A stretch of DNA of 64,000 nt from Candidatus Enterococcus leclercqii (GTDB lineage: Bacteria; Bacillota; Bacilli; Lactobacillales; Enterococcaceae), in NCBI RefSeq assembly GCF_009933135.1, contig NZ_MAEH01000014.1, positions 62,001-126,000 of the forward strand. Reading direction: 5' to 3'. The notes beneath the pieces were generated by a model. That model saw nothing but the letters and a program-made list of their open reading frames with translations, did no database searches and was not told the DNA's origin. The position numbers were made by a program, and so were the translations under genes. Below are positions 16,808 to 26,080 of this stretch, piece after piece; within the stretch, counting starts at the first letter, position 1; each line of letters begins with the position of its first letter.

Positions 16808-19666
16808 ATGAAAAACATTCGCTTCAAAAGTGTGGCAGTTTTGACATTGTTGGCAGCGCTAACAATAGGAGCAGCCGGCTGTCAGAAGAACACAGGTCAA
16901 AGTCAGACCAAGGATGAAACCAAGATTGTGTATTCCGAAACCGAGGAAGCCAAATTGAATCGTGGGATGGACAATCAGCCCCAGTCTTCTTATTGGTTCC
17001 CAGAAGATCTGTTGAAGTGGGATTTTGCCAAGGATCCTGATGCCAAATATAACGTCAGCACCACACCATTGGCAAAACGAGCAGATAAAAAATCGTTGGC
17101 AACTGTCAATGATACGCAAGATCCGGATATGCAGGTAGTGGCACTGTCCATCATGAATTCCAGCACGAGCGGCAATGCGCCTCACGGGATCAATACCTTT
17201 GATGCCAACATCTTTTCATCTTGGCAATACATCGACAAAATGGTCTACTGGGGTGGCTCTTCTGGTGAAGGAATCATCGTGCCGCCAAGTGCTGATGTAA
17301 TTGATGCTGCCCACAAAAACGGCGTACCGGTTTTGGGAACGATTTTCTTCCCGCAAACTGCCCACGGTGGGAAAATTGAGTGGTTATCACAATTTTTGGA
17401 AAAAGACAAAGACGGGAATTTTCCAATCGTAGACAAGATGATCGCAGTGGCAGATGCTTACGGATTTGACGGTTGGTTTATCAACCAAGAGACAGACAAT
17501 GAAGTCACCAGCTTTGACGAAGCCGCAGAAAACAAGACAGAAACAAAAGAGGATAAAGCCACTTCTGAGTTGAATAAAAAACATGCCGAGCTGATGCAGG
17601 AACTGATTAAAGCCTACAAAGCCAAAGTCGGGGATAAGCAAGATCTCATGTGGTACGACTCCATGACCAAAGAAGGTAAGATGGATTGGCAAAATGCGTT
17701 AACCGATAAAAACGATGCTTTCATGGTGGATGCCGAGATGAATCCGGTAGCTGACAATATGTTCCTGAATTTCTGGTGGAATACCGATGAACTGGCTGGC
17801 GACAAACTGTTGGAAAAATCTGCCGCCAAAGCTAAAGAATTGAACATCGACCCTTACGAGCTGTTTGCCGGTATCGACGTTCAAGCAGATGGCTACATGA
17901 CACCAACGCGTTGGAGTCTATTTACTGATAAAAATAACAAACCTTACACTTCTCTTGGACTATACGTACCGGATTGGACGTATTTCTCCGGTGGCACACC
18001 AGATGATATCCAAGCCCGGGAAAATACCTTCTGGGTCAATGGTCAAGCTGATCCAACTTTGAGCGTTCCAGTAGAAGATGGTGCTTGGCCGGGGGTTTCC
18101 ACCTATGCAGTGGAACAGACGGCCATCACAGACATGCCTTTTGTTACTAATTTTAATTTGGGAAATGGCTACAATTACTTTATTGATGGTAAAAAAGTTT
18201 CGGGTCTCGACTGGAACAATCGCAGTCTGCAGGACATTTTGCCGACTTACCGTTGGATCTTCAATCACGGCAAAGGCAATGATTTAGACGTATTGATGGA
18301 CTATGCAGAAGCTTATCAAGGCGGAAATTCCTTGAAGCTGCGGGGCAACATGAATGAAAAAACTGCTAGCACAATTAAGCTTTATGCCACTGATTTTGAA
18401 CTGGCAAAGGATGCAGTCTTTACTACGACCGCCAAAGCGACAGAAGATACTGCCCTTGATTTAGTTTTGACACTGGCAGATGGCAAAGAAGAAACCTTCA
18501 AAGCCGATAAAAAAGTTGGCTCAGATTGGACGACAGTCACTTACGATGTTGCCAAAGCAGCCGGCAAAGAGATCAAAGGTATTTCTTACAGCATCACCAG
18601 TGAAAAAACCAGCGACGTTTACGAGCTGAATTTCGGTCAAATTTCCCTCACTGGTAAAGAGAGCAAATCTGAAATGGCTGTAAAAAATGTCAAGATTGAG
18701 GATACACTATTTGACGAAGAGGAAAGCAATTATGCCGGCGTGCGTTTGACTTGGGAGGCTGTCGATAGCGATAATTTTTCGCATTATGAAATCTATCGGA
18801 TTAATAAAGACAACAGCCGCTCATTTATCGGTGCGACACCGGCAGCCAACCATTATATCAATGCGCTGGAACGAAATGATGACACCAATAAGACGAGTTT
18901 TGTGGTAGTGCCAGTAGATATCTGGGGCAACCGGGGCAAGGATTCCGATAAAGTGACAATGGAGTGGCCGAACAACGCGATTCCAAAAGCAGCTTTCAAA
19001 GCATCCCGGACCTTGATTGCACCTGGTGACAGCGTAACCTTTACCAATGCGTCTTCTGCCAATACCGAATCAGTTAAATGGGAATTTGAAGGAGGCAATA
19101 TCAGCGACAGTACCGACGATGCACCAGTCGTAACTTACGACAAAGCCGGTACCTACGCAGTGAAATTGACGGCTAAGAACAAAGCCGGTGAAACACCTGT
19201 TGAAGTCAAAGAATTCATTACTGTTTCTGAAGATGCTAAAGGAGACTTGGCCTTGTTGTCAGCAGGAGCCAAAACAGAGGCATCCGGCTTCACCAACGAT
19301 AACGAAGCGCCACAAATGGCAGTTGACGGCAAGTTGGATACCAAGTGGTGTGCCACTGGAACACCGCCTCATGAAATTACTTTGGATCTAGGGGCAATCA
19401 AGACCGTCAGCGAAGTACACTTGGCTCATGCCGAAGCAGGTGGTGAAAGCCCAGATATGAATACGAAAGCTTACACAATTTTTGTCAGTGAAGACGGCAA
19501 AGAGTTCACGCAAGTTACCCGGGTCATCAATAACGCAGCACCGGAATCGGTCGATACGTTCCCGGCAGTCAAAGCTCGCTATGTAAAACTTGCTACTGAC
19601 AAACCGACACAAGGCTCTGATTCAGCAGTTCGTATTTATGAAATGGGTGTGTACGGATTGAAATAA
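16808..19666 (+). CDS. Surface lipoprotein endo-beta-N-acetylglucosaminidase (GH85) with PKD and CBM32-like modules
   Basis: A 952-residue lipoprotein with signal peptide and lipobox Cys25 (T-I-G-A-A-G-C). The GH85 catalytic domain covers roughly residues 55-370. VYWGGSSGEGIIVPP and NGVPVLGTIFFP lead to DGWFINQET, where Asn226 and Glu228 match the catalytic N-x-E pair of GH85. The middle is beta-rich, a PKD domain follows (about 725-805, APGDSVTFTN to GTYAVKLTAKN), and a C-terminal discoidin/CBM32-like domain occupies about 810-952. GH85 enzymes cut the chitobiose core of N-glycans by substrate-assisted catalysis. This one would act outside the cell on host or dietary glycoproteins; which glycan class is not predictable. 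Confidence 0.9.
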   Translation: MKNIRFKSVAVLTLLAALTIGAAGCQKNTGQSQTKDETKIVYSETEEAKLNRGMDNQPQSSYWFPEDLLKWDFAKDPDAKYNVSTTPLAKRADKKSLATVNDTQDPDMQVVALSIMNSSTSGNAPHGINTFDANIFSSWQYIDKMVYWGGSSGEGIIVPPSADVIDAAHKNGVPVLGTIFFPQTAHGGKIEWLSQFLEKDKDGNFPIVDKMIAVADAYGFDGWFINQETDNEVTSFDEAAENKTETKEDKATSELNKKHAELMQELIKAYKAKVGDKQDLMWYDSMTKEGKMDWQNALTDKNDAFMVDAEMNPVADNMFLNFWWNTDELAGDKLLEKSAAKAKELNIDPYELFAGIDVQADGYMTPTRWSLFTDKNNKPYTSLGLYVPDWTYFSGGTPDDIQARENTFWVNGQADPTLSVPVEDGAWPGVSTYAVEQTAITDMPFVTNFNLGNGYNYFIDGKKVSGLDWNNRSLQDILPTYRWIFNHGKGNDLDVLMDYAEAYQGGNSLKLRGNMNEKTASTIKLYATDFELAKDAVFTTTAKATEDTALDLVLTLADGKEETFKADKKVGSDWTTVTYDVAKAAGKEIKGISYSITSEKTSDVYELNFGQISLTGKESKSEMAVKNVKIEDTLFDEEESNYAGVRLTWEAVDSDNFSHYEIYRINKDNSRSFIGATPAANHYINALERNDDTNKTSFVVVPVDIWGNRGKDSDKVTMEWPNNAIPKAAFKASRTLIAPGDSVTFTNASSANTESVKWEFEGGNISDSTDDAPVVTYDKAGTYAVKLTAKNKAGETPVEVKEFITVSEDAKGDLALLSAGAKTEASGFTNDNEAPQMAVDGKLDTKWCATGTPPHEITLDLGAIKTVSEVHLAHAEAGGESPDMNTKAYTIFVSEDGKEFTQVTRVINNAAPESVDTFPAVKARYVKLATDKPTQGSDSAVRIYEMGVYGLK

Positions 19667-19751
19667 ATGACGACAGGTTGAAAGGCTCACTTAAATGAAG
19701 CAATGACAACTGCTTTGTCACCCCGCCTTTAAAGGGAATATGACTAAATGA

Positions 19752-19794
19752 CAAGCAACTTCCATTGAAAAGCAGTGGAAGTTGCTTGTTTTTT
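19752..19794 (+). terminator. Rho-independent terminator of the GH85 gene
   Basis: CAAGCAACTTCCA / TGGAAGTTGCTTG, a perfect 13-bp stem with T6. The core (TTCCATTGAAAA...CAGTGGAA) resembles other terminators in this window. Confidence 0.9.
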
Positions 19795-19942
19795 CGCTTC
19801 AGAATACTTGATGTCACACCTGTTTTCTTGTGAGTCAAGGCTAACAGCACGGGTCTATTCAAGACAGAAATCAGCTTCTGGGATTGACGGGCTGGTAAAG
19901 AAGCGGGATAATCGCTTTATGTTGAAAAAAAGAGGGCAGACT

Positions 19943-21052
19943 ATGAAAAAGATCATCAAACAGACGCTGACAGCAGCGGCGTTGCTTTTATTACTGGGGG
20001 TTGCCGGTTGTGAGAAGAGAAACAGCAGTGACCAATCGACTGCCAAAAACAGTACTGAGACAACGGTGCTACAGGAGAGTACAACGGTTACTGCAAAATC
20101 CTCAGAAGCATCCGCAGACAAGACTCTAAGCACTACTTCACAATCAACAAGCTCAGATTCAGCTACTGACGCGACAAAAACGACACAGCAGCTGCAAAAA
20201 TTGCGAAATGAGACGCTTGAGGAATTGGCAGCGAAAGATTACAGTGGGACTCAGACGATTGAAGTCAATGGGAATCGGCCCTTTTTCTCTGATACGGATC
20301 TTTCCACCAAAGCCGGCTCTTGGGAAAAATATGGTGAGCTGGATCATTTGAATCGAGTCACGACCGCAGAAGCCCTTTTAAATCAAGATTTGATGCCTAC
20401 GGAAAAAAGAGGGGATATTTCCAGTGTTACTCCCACCGGTTGGAAGAATAAAAAAATCAATGGTGCCTATTTGTTCAATCGTTCTCATTTGATTGGCTAT
20501 GCACTGGCCGGAGAAAATGCCAATTGGAAAAATTTATTTACTGGTACCAGGCAACTGAACTCCCCGGAAATGCTGCGATATGAAATGGATATCAAGTATT
20601 ATTTGGAAAAAAGTTCCGAGAATTACGTTCGCTATCGGGTCACACCGATTTTCCGCGAAAATGAGTTGGTGGCTCGGGGCGTACAGATGGAAGGACAGTC
20701 GATAGGCAGCGACGCCATCTGTTTTAATGTCTATATCTTCAATATACAAGACGGAGTGACGCTGAATTATGCGGACGGCTCTAGTACCATTACCTCTGCT
20801 GGTTCTGATGCGTCTCAAAGTAGCGATACAGCACCAGCCACTTCTAAAAATGATGCTGCTGCAAATACGACAGAAGCAGCAGAAAAACAATATGTTGATG
20901 AAAACGGCAAAGGTCTAATCAAAGGATCTAAATCCAAAATCTACCATATTCCCGGCTCAAAACACTATGAACAGACCACCAACCCTAAAGCCTGGTTTAA
21001 GACTGTCAAGGAGGCCGAAGAAAACGGCTACCGGGCACCAAAAGATCAGTAA
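19943..21052 (+). CDS. Lipoprotein DNA/RNA non-specific endonuclease with C-terminal sunset domain
   Basis: A 369-residue lipoprotein with lipobox G-V-A-G-C at about residue 24 and a Ser/Thr-rich linker to about 95. The nuclease domain resembles streptococcal EndA and Spd-type nucleases: NRSHLIGYALAGENANWKNLFTGTRQLN holds the catalytic His and downstream metal-binding Asn, followed by MLRYEMDIKYYL and VRYRVTPIF. The first motif position is N-R-S-H rather than the usual D-R-G-H. After a second linker, residues 325-369 (KGSKSKIYHIPGSKHY, W-F-K-T-V-K-E-A) match the small sunset domain found in secreted nucleases. Likely degrades extracellular DNA. ATG 19943 follows GAGGG. Confidence 0.88.
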   Translation: MKKIIKQTLTAAALLLLLGVAGCEKRNSSDQSTAKNSTETTVLQESTTVTAKSSEASADKTLSTTSQSTSSDSATDATKTTQQLQKLRNETLEELAAKDYSGTQTIEVNGNRPFFSDTDLSTKAGSWEKYGELDHLNRVTTAEALLNQDLMPTEKRGDISSVTPTGWKNKKINGAYLFNRSHLIGYALAGENANWKNLFTGTRQLNSPEMLRYEMDIKYYLEKSSENYVRYRVTPIFRENELVARGVQMEGQSIGSDAICFNVYIFNIQDGVTLNYADGSSTITSAGSDASQSSDTAPATSKNDAAANTTEAAEKQYVDENGKGLIKGSKSKIYHIPGSKHYEQTTNPKAWFKTVKEAEENGYRAPKDQ

Positions 21053-21120
21053 CTGTTTGGCAGTGCCAATTCTCAAAAAGGATAGCCGGGTGCAGAAAAC
21101 CAGTAAAAGTTAAGCGAAGT

Positions 21121-21168
21121 AAATCCGTAGCTGACGATTGAAGCAATCGACAGCTACGGATTTTTTTG
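21121..21168 (+). terminator. Rho-independent terminator of the nuclease gene
   Basis: AAATCCGTAGCTG / CAGCTACGGATTT, a 13-bp perfect stem enclosing a second small stem (CGATTG/CAATCG), followed by T7. Confidence 0.9.
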
Positions 21169-21195
21169 ATTTTGGCAAAAAGTCTGGGCAATACA

Positions 21196-21225
21196 AAAGA
21201 CCCGGCGTAAGCGCACCGGGTCTTT
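21196..21225 (-). terminator. Rho-independent terminator of the msmK-like gene
   Basis: AAAGACCCGG / CCGGGTCTTT, a perfect 10-bp stem with T4 on the minus strand, 63 nt past the stop. Confidence 0.75.
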
Positions 21226-21287
21226 CAAGGAAAATAAAGAATATGGGGTTTAAAGAAATGAACACAAGGGTTAAATCAAATTACAGA

Positions 21288-22397
21288 TTAAGGCAATTTG
21301 ATAACTTCTTCAGATTCTTTGTCGAAGAAGTGAGCTTTGTTGATGTTGAAGGCCAAGTCGATTTGTTCGCCTGGTTTGTGGAAGTCACGAGCATCAACTT
21401 TAGAAATGAACTCTGTATCACCAGTTCTAGTGTACAACATTGATTCAGCACCCAACAATTCAGATACAACAACTTCAGCGTTAACTGTTGCTTCAGGTGA
21501 AGCTTCAATAGCCACTTGTTCAGAATGGATATCTTCTGGACGGATACCGAAGATCAATTGTTTGCCTTCGTAACCTTTTTCTACTAAGACTTTGTTTTTG
21601 CCTTCAGGAATGCGCAAGTTCAAGCCGTGGCCATCAGAAATCATGCCATTGTTCAAGGTAACGTTGAAGAAGTTCATTGCTGGAGATCCGATAAAGCCTG
21701 CAACAAAGACGTTAACTGGAGTATCATAAACTTCTTGAGGTGTACCGATTTGTTGGATGAAGCCGTCTTTCATGATAACGATACGGTCAGCCATAGTCAT
21801 CGCTTCTGTTTGGTCATGGGTTACGTAGATAGTTGTTGTGTTCAAGCGTTGGTGCAATTTTGCGATTTCAGCACGCATGGCTACACGCAATTTTGCATCC
21901 AAGTTTGACAAAGGTTCATCCATCAAGAAGACTTTTGCATCACGAACGATGGCACGACCCAAGGCAACACGCTGACGTTGACCACCAGACAATGCAGCTG
22001 GTTTACGGTCCAAGTATTCAGTCAAGCCCAAGATTTCAGCAGCGTTGTCAACACGGGCTTTGATGTCTGATTTGTCATATTTACGCAATTTCAAACCGAA
22101 TGCCATGTTATCAAAAACAGTCATATGTGGGTACAATGCGTAGTTCTGGAATACCATGGCGATGTCGCGGTCTTTAGGAGCAACATCATTCATTACAGTG
22201 TCGCCAATGTACAATTCGCCTTCAGAAATATCTTCCAAACCAGCGATCATACGCAGAGTAGTCGATTTACCACAACCGGAAGGACCTACGAAAACGATGA
22301 ATTCGCGGTCGGCGATATCCAAGTTGAAGTCTGTAACGGAGTAGTTATCGTTATTGTCGTATTTTTTGTAAACGTGTTTTAATGCCATTTCTACCAT
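21288..22397 (-). CDS. msmK: Sugar ABC transporter ATP-binding protein (MsmK/UgpC type)
   Basis: A 369-residue CUT1-family ATPase. Walker A GPSGCGKST, Q-loop VFQNYALYPHM, signature LSGGQRQR, Walker B VFLMDEPLSNLDAKLR and switch His in YVTHDQTEA are present, with a C-terminal OB/TOBE regulatory domain from about residue 240. Such proteins often serve as the shared ATPase for several oligosaccharide importers. No permease or binding protein is adjacent, consistent with an orphan, shared subunit. The start has GAGG 9 nt upstream. A cre-like site lies in the promoter, suggesting CcpA control. Codon bias suggests strong expression. Confidence 0.9.
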   Translation of the reverse strand: MVEMALKHVYKKYDNNDNYSVTDFNLDIADREFIVFVGPSGCGKSTTLRMIAGLEDISEGELYIGDTVMNDVAPKDRDIAMVFQNYALYPHMTVFDNMAFGLKLRKYDKSDIKARVDNAAEILGLTEYLDRKPAALSGGQRQRVALGRAIVRDAKVFLMDEPLSNLDAKLRVAMRAEIAKLHQRLNTTTIYVTHDQTEAMTMADRIVIMKDGFIQQIGTPQEVYDTPVNVFVAGFIGSPAMNFFNVTLNNGMISDGHGLNLRIPEGKNKVLVEKGYEGKQLIFGIRPEDIHSEQVAIEASPEATVNAEVVVSELLGAESMLYTRTGDTEFISKVDARDFHKPGEQIDLAFNINKAHFFDKESEEVIKLP

Positions 22398-22439
22398 AAG
22401 TAGTTACCTCTTTTCGTTTTTCTGTACCCATAATATAAC

Positions 22440-22453
22440 TGAAAACGCTTTTC
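22440..22453. promoter_or_regulatory. cre-like CcpA site in the msmK promoter
   Basis: TGAAAACGCTTTTC matches the CcpA consensus TGWNANCGNTNWCA at 12 of 14 positions. It lies immediately upstream of a TATATTATGG -10 region on the minus strand, between likely -35 and -10 elements, a position that would block transcription. Confidence 0.65.
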
Positions 22454-22505
22454 TTGTCCTATGACAATCTGCACAAAAGAACAGCTATTTTTTTGTATAG
22501 TTTGT

Positions 22506-22519
22506 TGAAAACGCAAACA
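22506..22519. promoter_or_regulatory. Second cre-like site between msmK and metF
   Basis: TGAAAACGCAAACA matches the cre consensus at 13 of 14 positions. It lies about 110 nt upstream of msmK and touches the metF terminator hairpin. Confidence 0.55.
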
Positions 22520-22548
22520 CCACCGGCTTTATCTGATAGCCGATGGTG
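22518..22548 (-). terminator. Hairpin at the 3' end of the metE-metF unit
   Basis: Minus-strand CACCATCGGCT / AGCCGGTGGTG stem with a 9-nt loop, then TTTGCGTTTTC. It is a plausible terminator for metF, although the T-run is interrupted. Confidence 0.5.
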
Positions 22549-22584
22549 AAAGAGATACTGATATAAAAGGGTTTATACTAATTT

Positions 22585-23481
22585 TTAGCCCAATTGGAGG
22601 ATCTGTTGGTTTTCTTGTGCAGGTTTACCAAAAAGTGAAGAGGTGGCATTGTAGATGTGTCGAGCCGTGGTGGCGTTGTTCATAGTGTACAAATGAATAC
22701 CAGCGACATCTTGGGTCACCAGATCCACGATTTGATCAATGGCATAGGCCAAACCAGCATCTCGCAGTGCCACTGGATCATGTTCATACTTGTCCAAAAT
22801 TGCTAAAAACTTGCGAGGCAGCTTGGCTTCAGAGGTTTTGATTAAGCGCAGTGCTTGCTTGCGGTTGATGATGGGCATGATTCCCGCCAAAATTGGTGCT
22901 TGGATGTCTGCTAGTTGGCAGTTTTCTTGAAAGCGATAGAAGATTTCATTGTCGAAAAACAGTTGGGTAATCAGATGTTCACAGCCCTGGTCCGCTTTGT
23001 GTTTCAAATGCTTGATGTCGGTCACCCGGTCACAAGATTCTGGATGAACCTCGGGATAGCAAGCCCCGCTGACTTTGAAGTGAGGGGCGGTTTCTCGAAT
23101 GAAAGAAACCAGGTCTGATGCATAGTGAAAATCAGTTTTCGGCGGGACATCAGGAATGATATCTCCTCGCAGGGCTAATATCTGATGGATTCCCAGTTGA
23201 TCCAGAGCTTTTAGAATATCGGTTACCTGCTGACGAGTAAGATAGGCTGCCGGCAGATGGGCGATGGTAGCAACCCCCAAGCGATTTTTTACATAACCAG
23301 CGACTTTCAAAGTCGTCTCTTCAATGTTGCGTTTGTTATTGGAACAGGTGACACTGATAAAATCCGGTGCCAAGCCGCCCAACTCGGCCAAAGTTCCCAT
23401 CAGTTTTTCTTCTCCGACTTGGGTATTGGGTGGAAAGATTTCAAATGAAAGTGTTGCGTGTTTTTGTTGAGCAGCTGACAT
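22585..23481 (-). CDS. metF: 5,10-methylenetetrahydrofolate reductase
   Basis: A 298-residue TIM-barrel flavoprotein that reduces methylene-tetrahydrofolate to methyl-tetrahydrofolate, the methyl donor for MetE. Family landmarks are SFEIFPPNT with the catalytic Glu, the Ser/Thr-rich FISVTCS strand, ALRGD near residue 107, SGACYPEVHPE, and LITQLFFDN. The frame extends upstream, but ATG 23481 has AAAGGAA 9-10 nt before it and gives the usual N-terminus. It lies 173 nt downstream of metE and is probably cotranscribed. Confidence 0.93.
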   Translation of the reverse strand: MSAAQQKHATLSFEIFPPNTQVGEEKLMGTLAELGGLAPDFISVTCSNNKRNIEETTLKVAGYVKNRLGVATIAHLPAAYLTRQQVTDILKALDQLGIHQILALRGDIIPDVPPKTDFHYASDLVSFIRETAPHFKVSGACYPEVHPESCDRVTDIKHLKHKADQGCEHLITQLFFDNEIFYRFQENCQLADIQAPILAGIMPIINRKQALRLIKTSEAKLPRKFLAILDKYEHDPVALRDAGLAYAIDQIVDLVTQDVAGIHLYTMNNATTARHIYNATSSLFGKPAQENQQILQLG

Positions 23482-23654
23482 GGCAGGGATTCCTTTCTTG
23501 ACTACCGTTATAATCAATTGCTGAGGGCAGCCGAGTATTTTTGTAGTGACGTGTTTATTTGTAAATTCTGTAATGAGAAAGCTTGGCGCTTTGAAAGAAT
23601 TTCAGAGACTTCAGCAATCTCAAGAAACAGGTCGTATCTTTCAGAGCGGGTGTC

Positions 23655-25904
23655 TTACAATTCATCACGGACTTGCTTAGCAGCAGTGGTCATATGGATG
23701 AGGCTGGCGCGAGTTTCCGGGATACCTCTGGTTTTTAATCCACAGTCGGGATTGATCCAAACTTTGCGGGCCGGTACTTTGGCCAAAATTTTATGGATGG
23801 TTTCAGCGATTTCTTCCACTGCCGGTACCCGAGGAGAGTGGATATCATAAACCCCTGGCCCCACTTGTGTTTGGAAGTTCTGCGCTTTGAGTTCATCCAA
23901 AATCTCCAGATTGGAACGAGACGCTTCAAAAGAGATGACATCTGCATCCATGTTGTCGATTGCGGGGATGATGTCGGTGAACTCGCTATAACACATATGG
24001 GTATGAATCTGAGTCTGCGGTTGGACTTTGCTGTGAACCAGACGGAAAGCGGGAATTGCCCAGTCAAGATATTCGCTGAACCAGTCGCTTTTACGCAGCG
24101 GTAGTTTTTCCCGCAGTGCAGCTTCGTCAATCTGAATGATGCGGATGCCATTTGCCTCTAAATCCAGCACTTCTTCTTGGATTGCTAAAGCAATCTGTAA
24201 AGTTGATTCCTTCAATGAAATGTCTTCTCGCGGAAATGACCAGTTCAAGATAGTTACCGGTCCTGTCAGCATCCCTTTGACAATCTTATCGGTTTGCGAT
24301 TGGGCATATTTGGACCATTTAACAGTGATCGCCTGTTCTCGTTTGACATCGCCCCAGATAATCGGTGGCTTCACGCCGCGGGTACCGTAAGATTGGACCC
24401 AGCCATTCTTACTAAAGAGATAACCGGAAAGATTTTGACCGAAGTATTCCACCATGTCATTGCGTTCAAACTCACCGTGGACCAGGACGTCAAGTCCAAT
24501 TTCTTCTTGCCAGGCCAACCAATCGTTGATTTGTTGTGCGACAAACGTGTCATAGTCTTCTTGGGAAATCTCGTTGCGGTTAAATTGAGCCCGAGTCCGC
24601 TTAACTTCCCTGGTTTGGGGGAACGAACCAATCGTAGTCGTCGGCAATAGCGGAAGTTGGAATTGTTGGGCTTGTAGCGCTTCTCGTTTTGAAAAGGCCG
24701 GTAAGCGGGTAAAGTCCGCTTCTGTTAGACCGTTGACTTGTGCTTGGACGCCAGCATCTTTTTGGATACGCTCTTTTGTAAAGAGCTGGTGATTTCTTGT
24801 CAGCAGGTCCTGTTTGTCTGCGGATAAGATAGCGGACAGCTCGACGAGTTCGGTCAATTTTTCTTTGGCAAAGGCAAAATGTTCCAATATTTCTTGTGGA
24901 AAAGTTTCATTTTCGGTTGTGAAAGGCACATGCAACAATGAACAACTCGTGGAAAGAACGATCTGTTTAGCTGGTAACTGTGCAAGGATAGCCAGGCTTT
25001 TTTCATAGTCGTTGCGCCAAATGTTTTTGCCATTGACGATGCCGGCAAAAAGGATCTTATCTTCAGGAAAGCCTTGTTGCACCAAAGCTTGTGTTTGGAC
25101 ACCTTCCACAAAATCTAAGCCAATCCCGTCAAAGTCTAGTGCGGTAACGGTTTTATATGCATCTCGAATATCACCAAAATAGGTTTGGAGTAAGACCTTT
25201 AATCCGGACTTGGCTGCCAAAAGCGGGGTATAAAGAGAAACAAAGAGCTCTAAATCTGCTGAGGTGAGGTCTTTTACCAGGGCGGGCTCGTCGACTTGAA
25301 TCCAGTCGGCACCTATTGAGGCCAACTTGGCAAAAATTTCCTGATAGGCACTGATTAGACCCTCGAGATAATCTGCAGCAGTCTGGCCATCAGCATACTC
25401 TCCTAATGCCAATAGGGTAAATGGCCCCAAAATTACTGGCCGCGTGGTAATACCCAGCTCTTTTGCTTCAGCAAATTCGGTGAAAATCTTGTCGCCGGTG
25501 ACTTTGATTGCGGTGTTCTTTTCAAATTTCGGTACCAGGTAATGGTAATTGGTGTTGAACCATTTTTTCATGGGGCGTGCTTTGATGTCCCCTTTTTCTC
25601 CTTGGTACCCGCGAGCCAAGGCAAAATATTTATCTTGAGAAGACAAATCGATAGCTGCCACTTCTTCGGGGATAATATTTAACAGAAAAGCAGTATCCAG
25701 CGTTGTATCATAGAAGGAAAAATCATTGGAAGGAATCTGATCGATGCCAGCTTCTTTGACTGTCAGCCAATGTTTTTGCCGCAGCTCTTTTCCCAGCTGT
25801 TGCAGTTGGTCTTGGTCGATTTCTTGGCGGAAATATTTTTCAGTCGCAAATTTCAGTTCTCGGTGTTCACCAATCCGAGGAAAGCCGATGATGGTTGTTG
25901 TCAT
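23655..25904 (-). CDS. metE: Cobalamin-independent methionine synthase
   Basis: Transfers the methyl group from methyl-tetrahydropteroyl-glutamate to homocysteine, giving methionine. The 749-residue length matches the two-barrel MetE family. The N-terminal barrel begins [14 protein letters not shown]. The C-terminal barrel holds [16 protein letters not shown], the zinc-ligand segment HTHMCYSEF and the second Cys in [10 protein letters not shown] (Cys721). AAGGAG precedes the ATG. The upstream spacer carries a MET-box shared with a divergent LysR gene, so methionine-dependent control is expected. Confidence 0.96.
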   Translation of the reverse strand: MTTTIIGFPRIGEHRELKFATEKYFRQEIDQDQLQQLGKELRQKHWLTVKEAGIDQIPSNDFSFYDTTLDTAFLLNIIPEEVAAIDLSSQDKYFALARGYQGEKGDIKARPMKKWFNTNYHYLVPKFEKNTAIKVTGDKIFTEFAEAKELGITTRPVILGPFTLLALGEYADGQTAADYLEGLISAYQEIFAKLASIGADWIQVDEPALVKDLTSADLELFVSLYTPLLAAKSGLKVLLQTYFGDIRDAYKTVTALDFDGIGLDFVEGVQTQALVQQGFPEDKILFAGIVNGKNIWRNDYEKSLAILAQLPAKQIVLSTSCSLLHVPFTTENETFPQEILEHFAFAKEKLTELVELSAILSADKQDLLTRNHQLFTKERIQKDAGVQAQVNGLTEADFTRLPAFSKREALQAQQFQLPLLPTTTIGSFPQTREVKRTRAQFNRNEISQEDYDTFVAQQINDWLAWQEEIGLDVLVHGEFERNDMVEYFGQNLSGYLFSKNGWVQSYGTRGVKPPIIWGDVKREQAITVKWSKYAQSQTDKIVKGMLTGPVTILNWSFPREDISLKESTLQIALAIQEEVLDLEANGIRIIQIDEAALREKLPLRKSDWFSEYLDWAIPAFRLVHSKVQPQTQIHTHMCYSEFTDIIPAIDNMDADVISFEASRSNLEILDELKAQNFQTQVGPGVYDIHSPRVPAVEEIAETIHKILAKVPARKVWINPDCGLKTRGIPETRASLIHMTTAAKQVRDEL

Positions 25905-26020
25905 AGTATCTGCTCCTTTAACATTTTCTGAAAAAATTCAGGAAATGTAAGATTCAATTGCTTGTTAGCAATTTACCACGTTTGAGAAACCTTGGATAAC
26001 TGAAAAAAAATATCACTGGT

Positions 26021-26037
26021 TATAGCTTTAAACTATA
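26021..26037. promoter_or_regulatory. MET-box (MtaR/MetR-type LysR binding site)
   Basis: TATAGCTTTAAACTATA matches the streptococcal-type MET-box TATAGTTTnAAACTATA with one mismatch. A second right half-site, AAACTATA, lies at 26047-26054, about one and a half helical turns away, as LysR tetramers often use. It sits between metE and the divergent regulator. Confidence 0.8.
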
Positions 26038-26080
26038 GATTGGATTAAACTATAAGAAAAATAAGGGAGAAGGTAGACAA

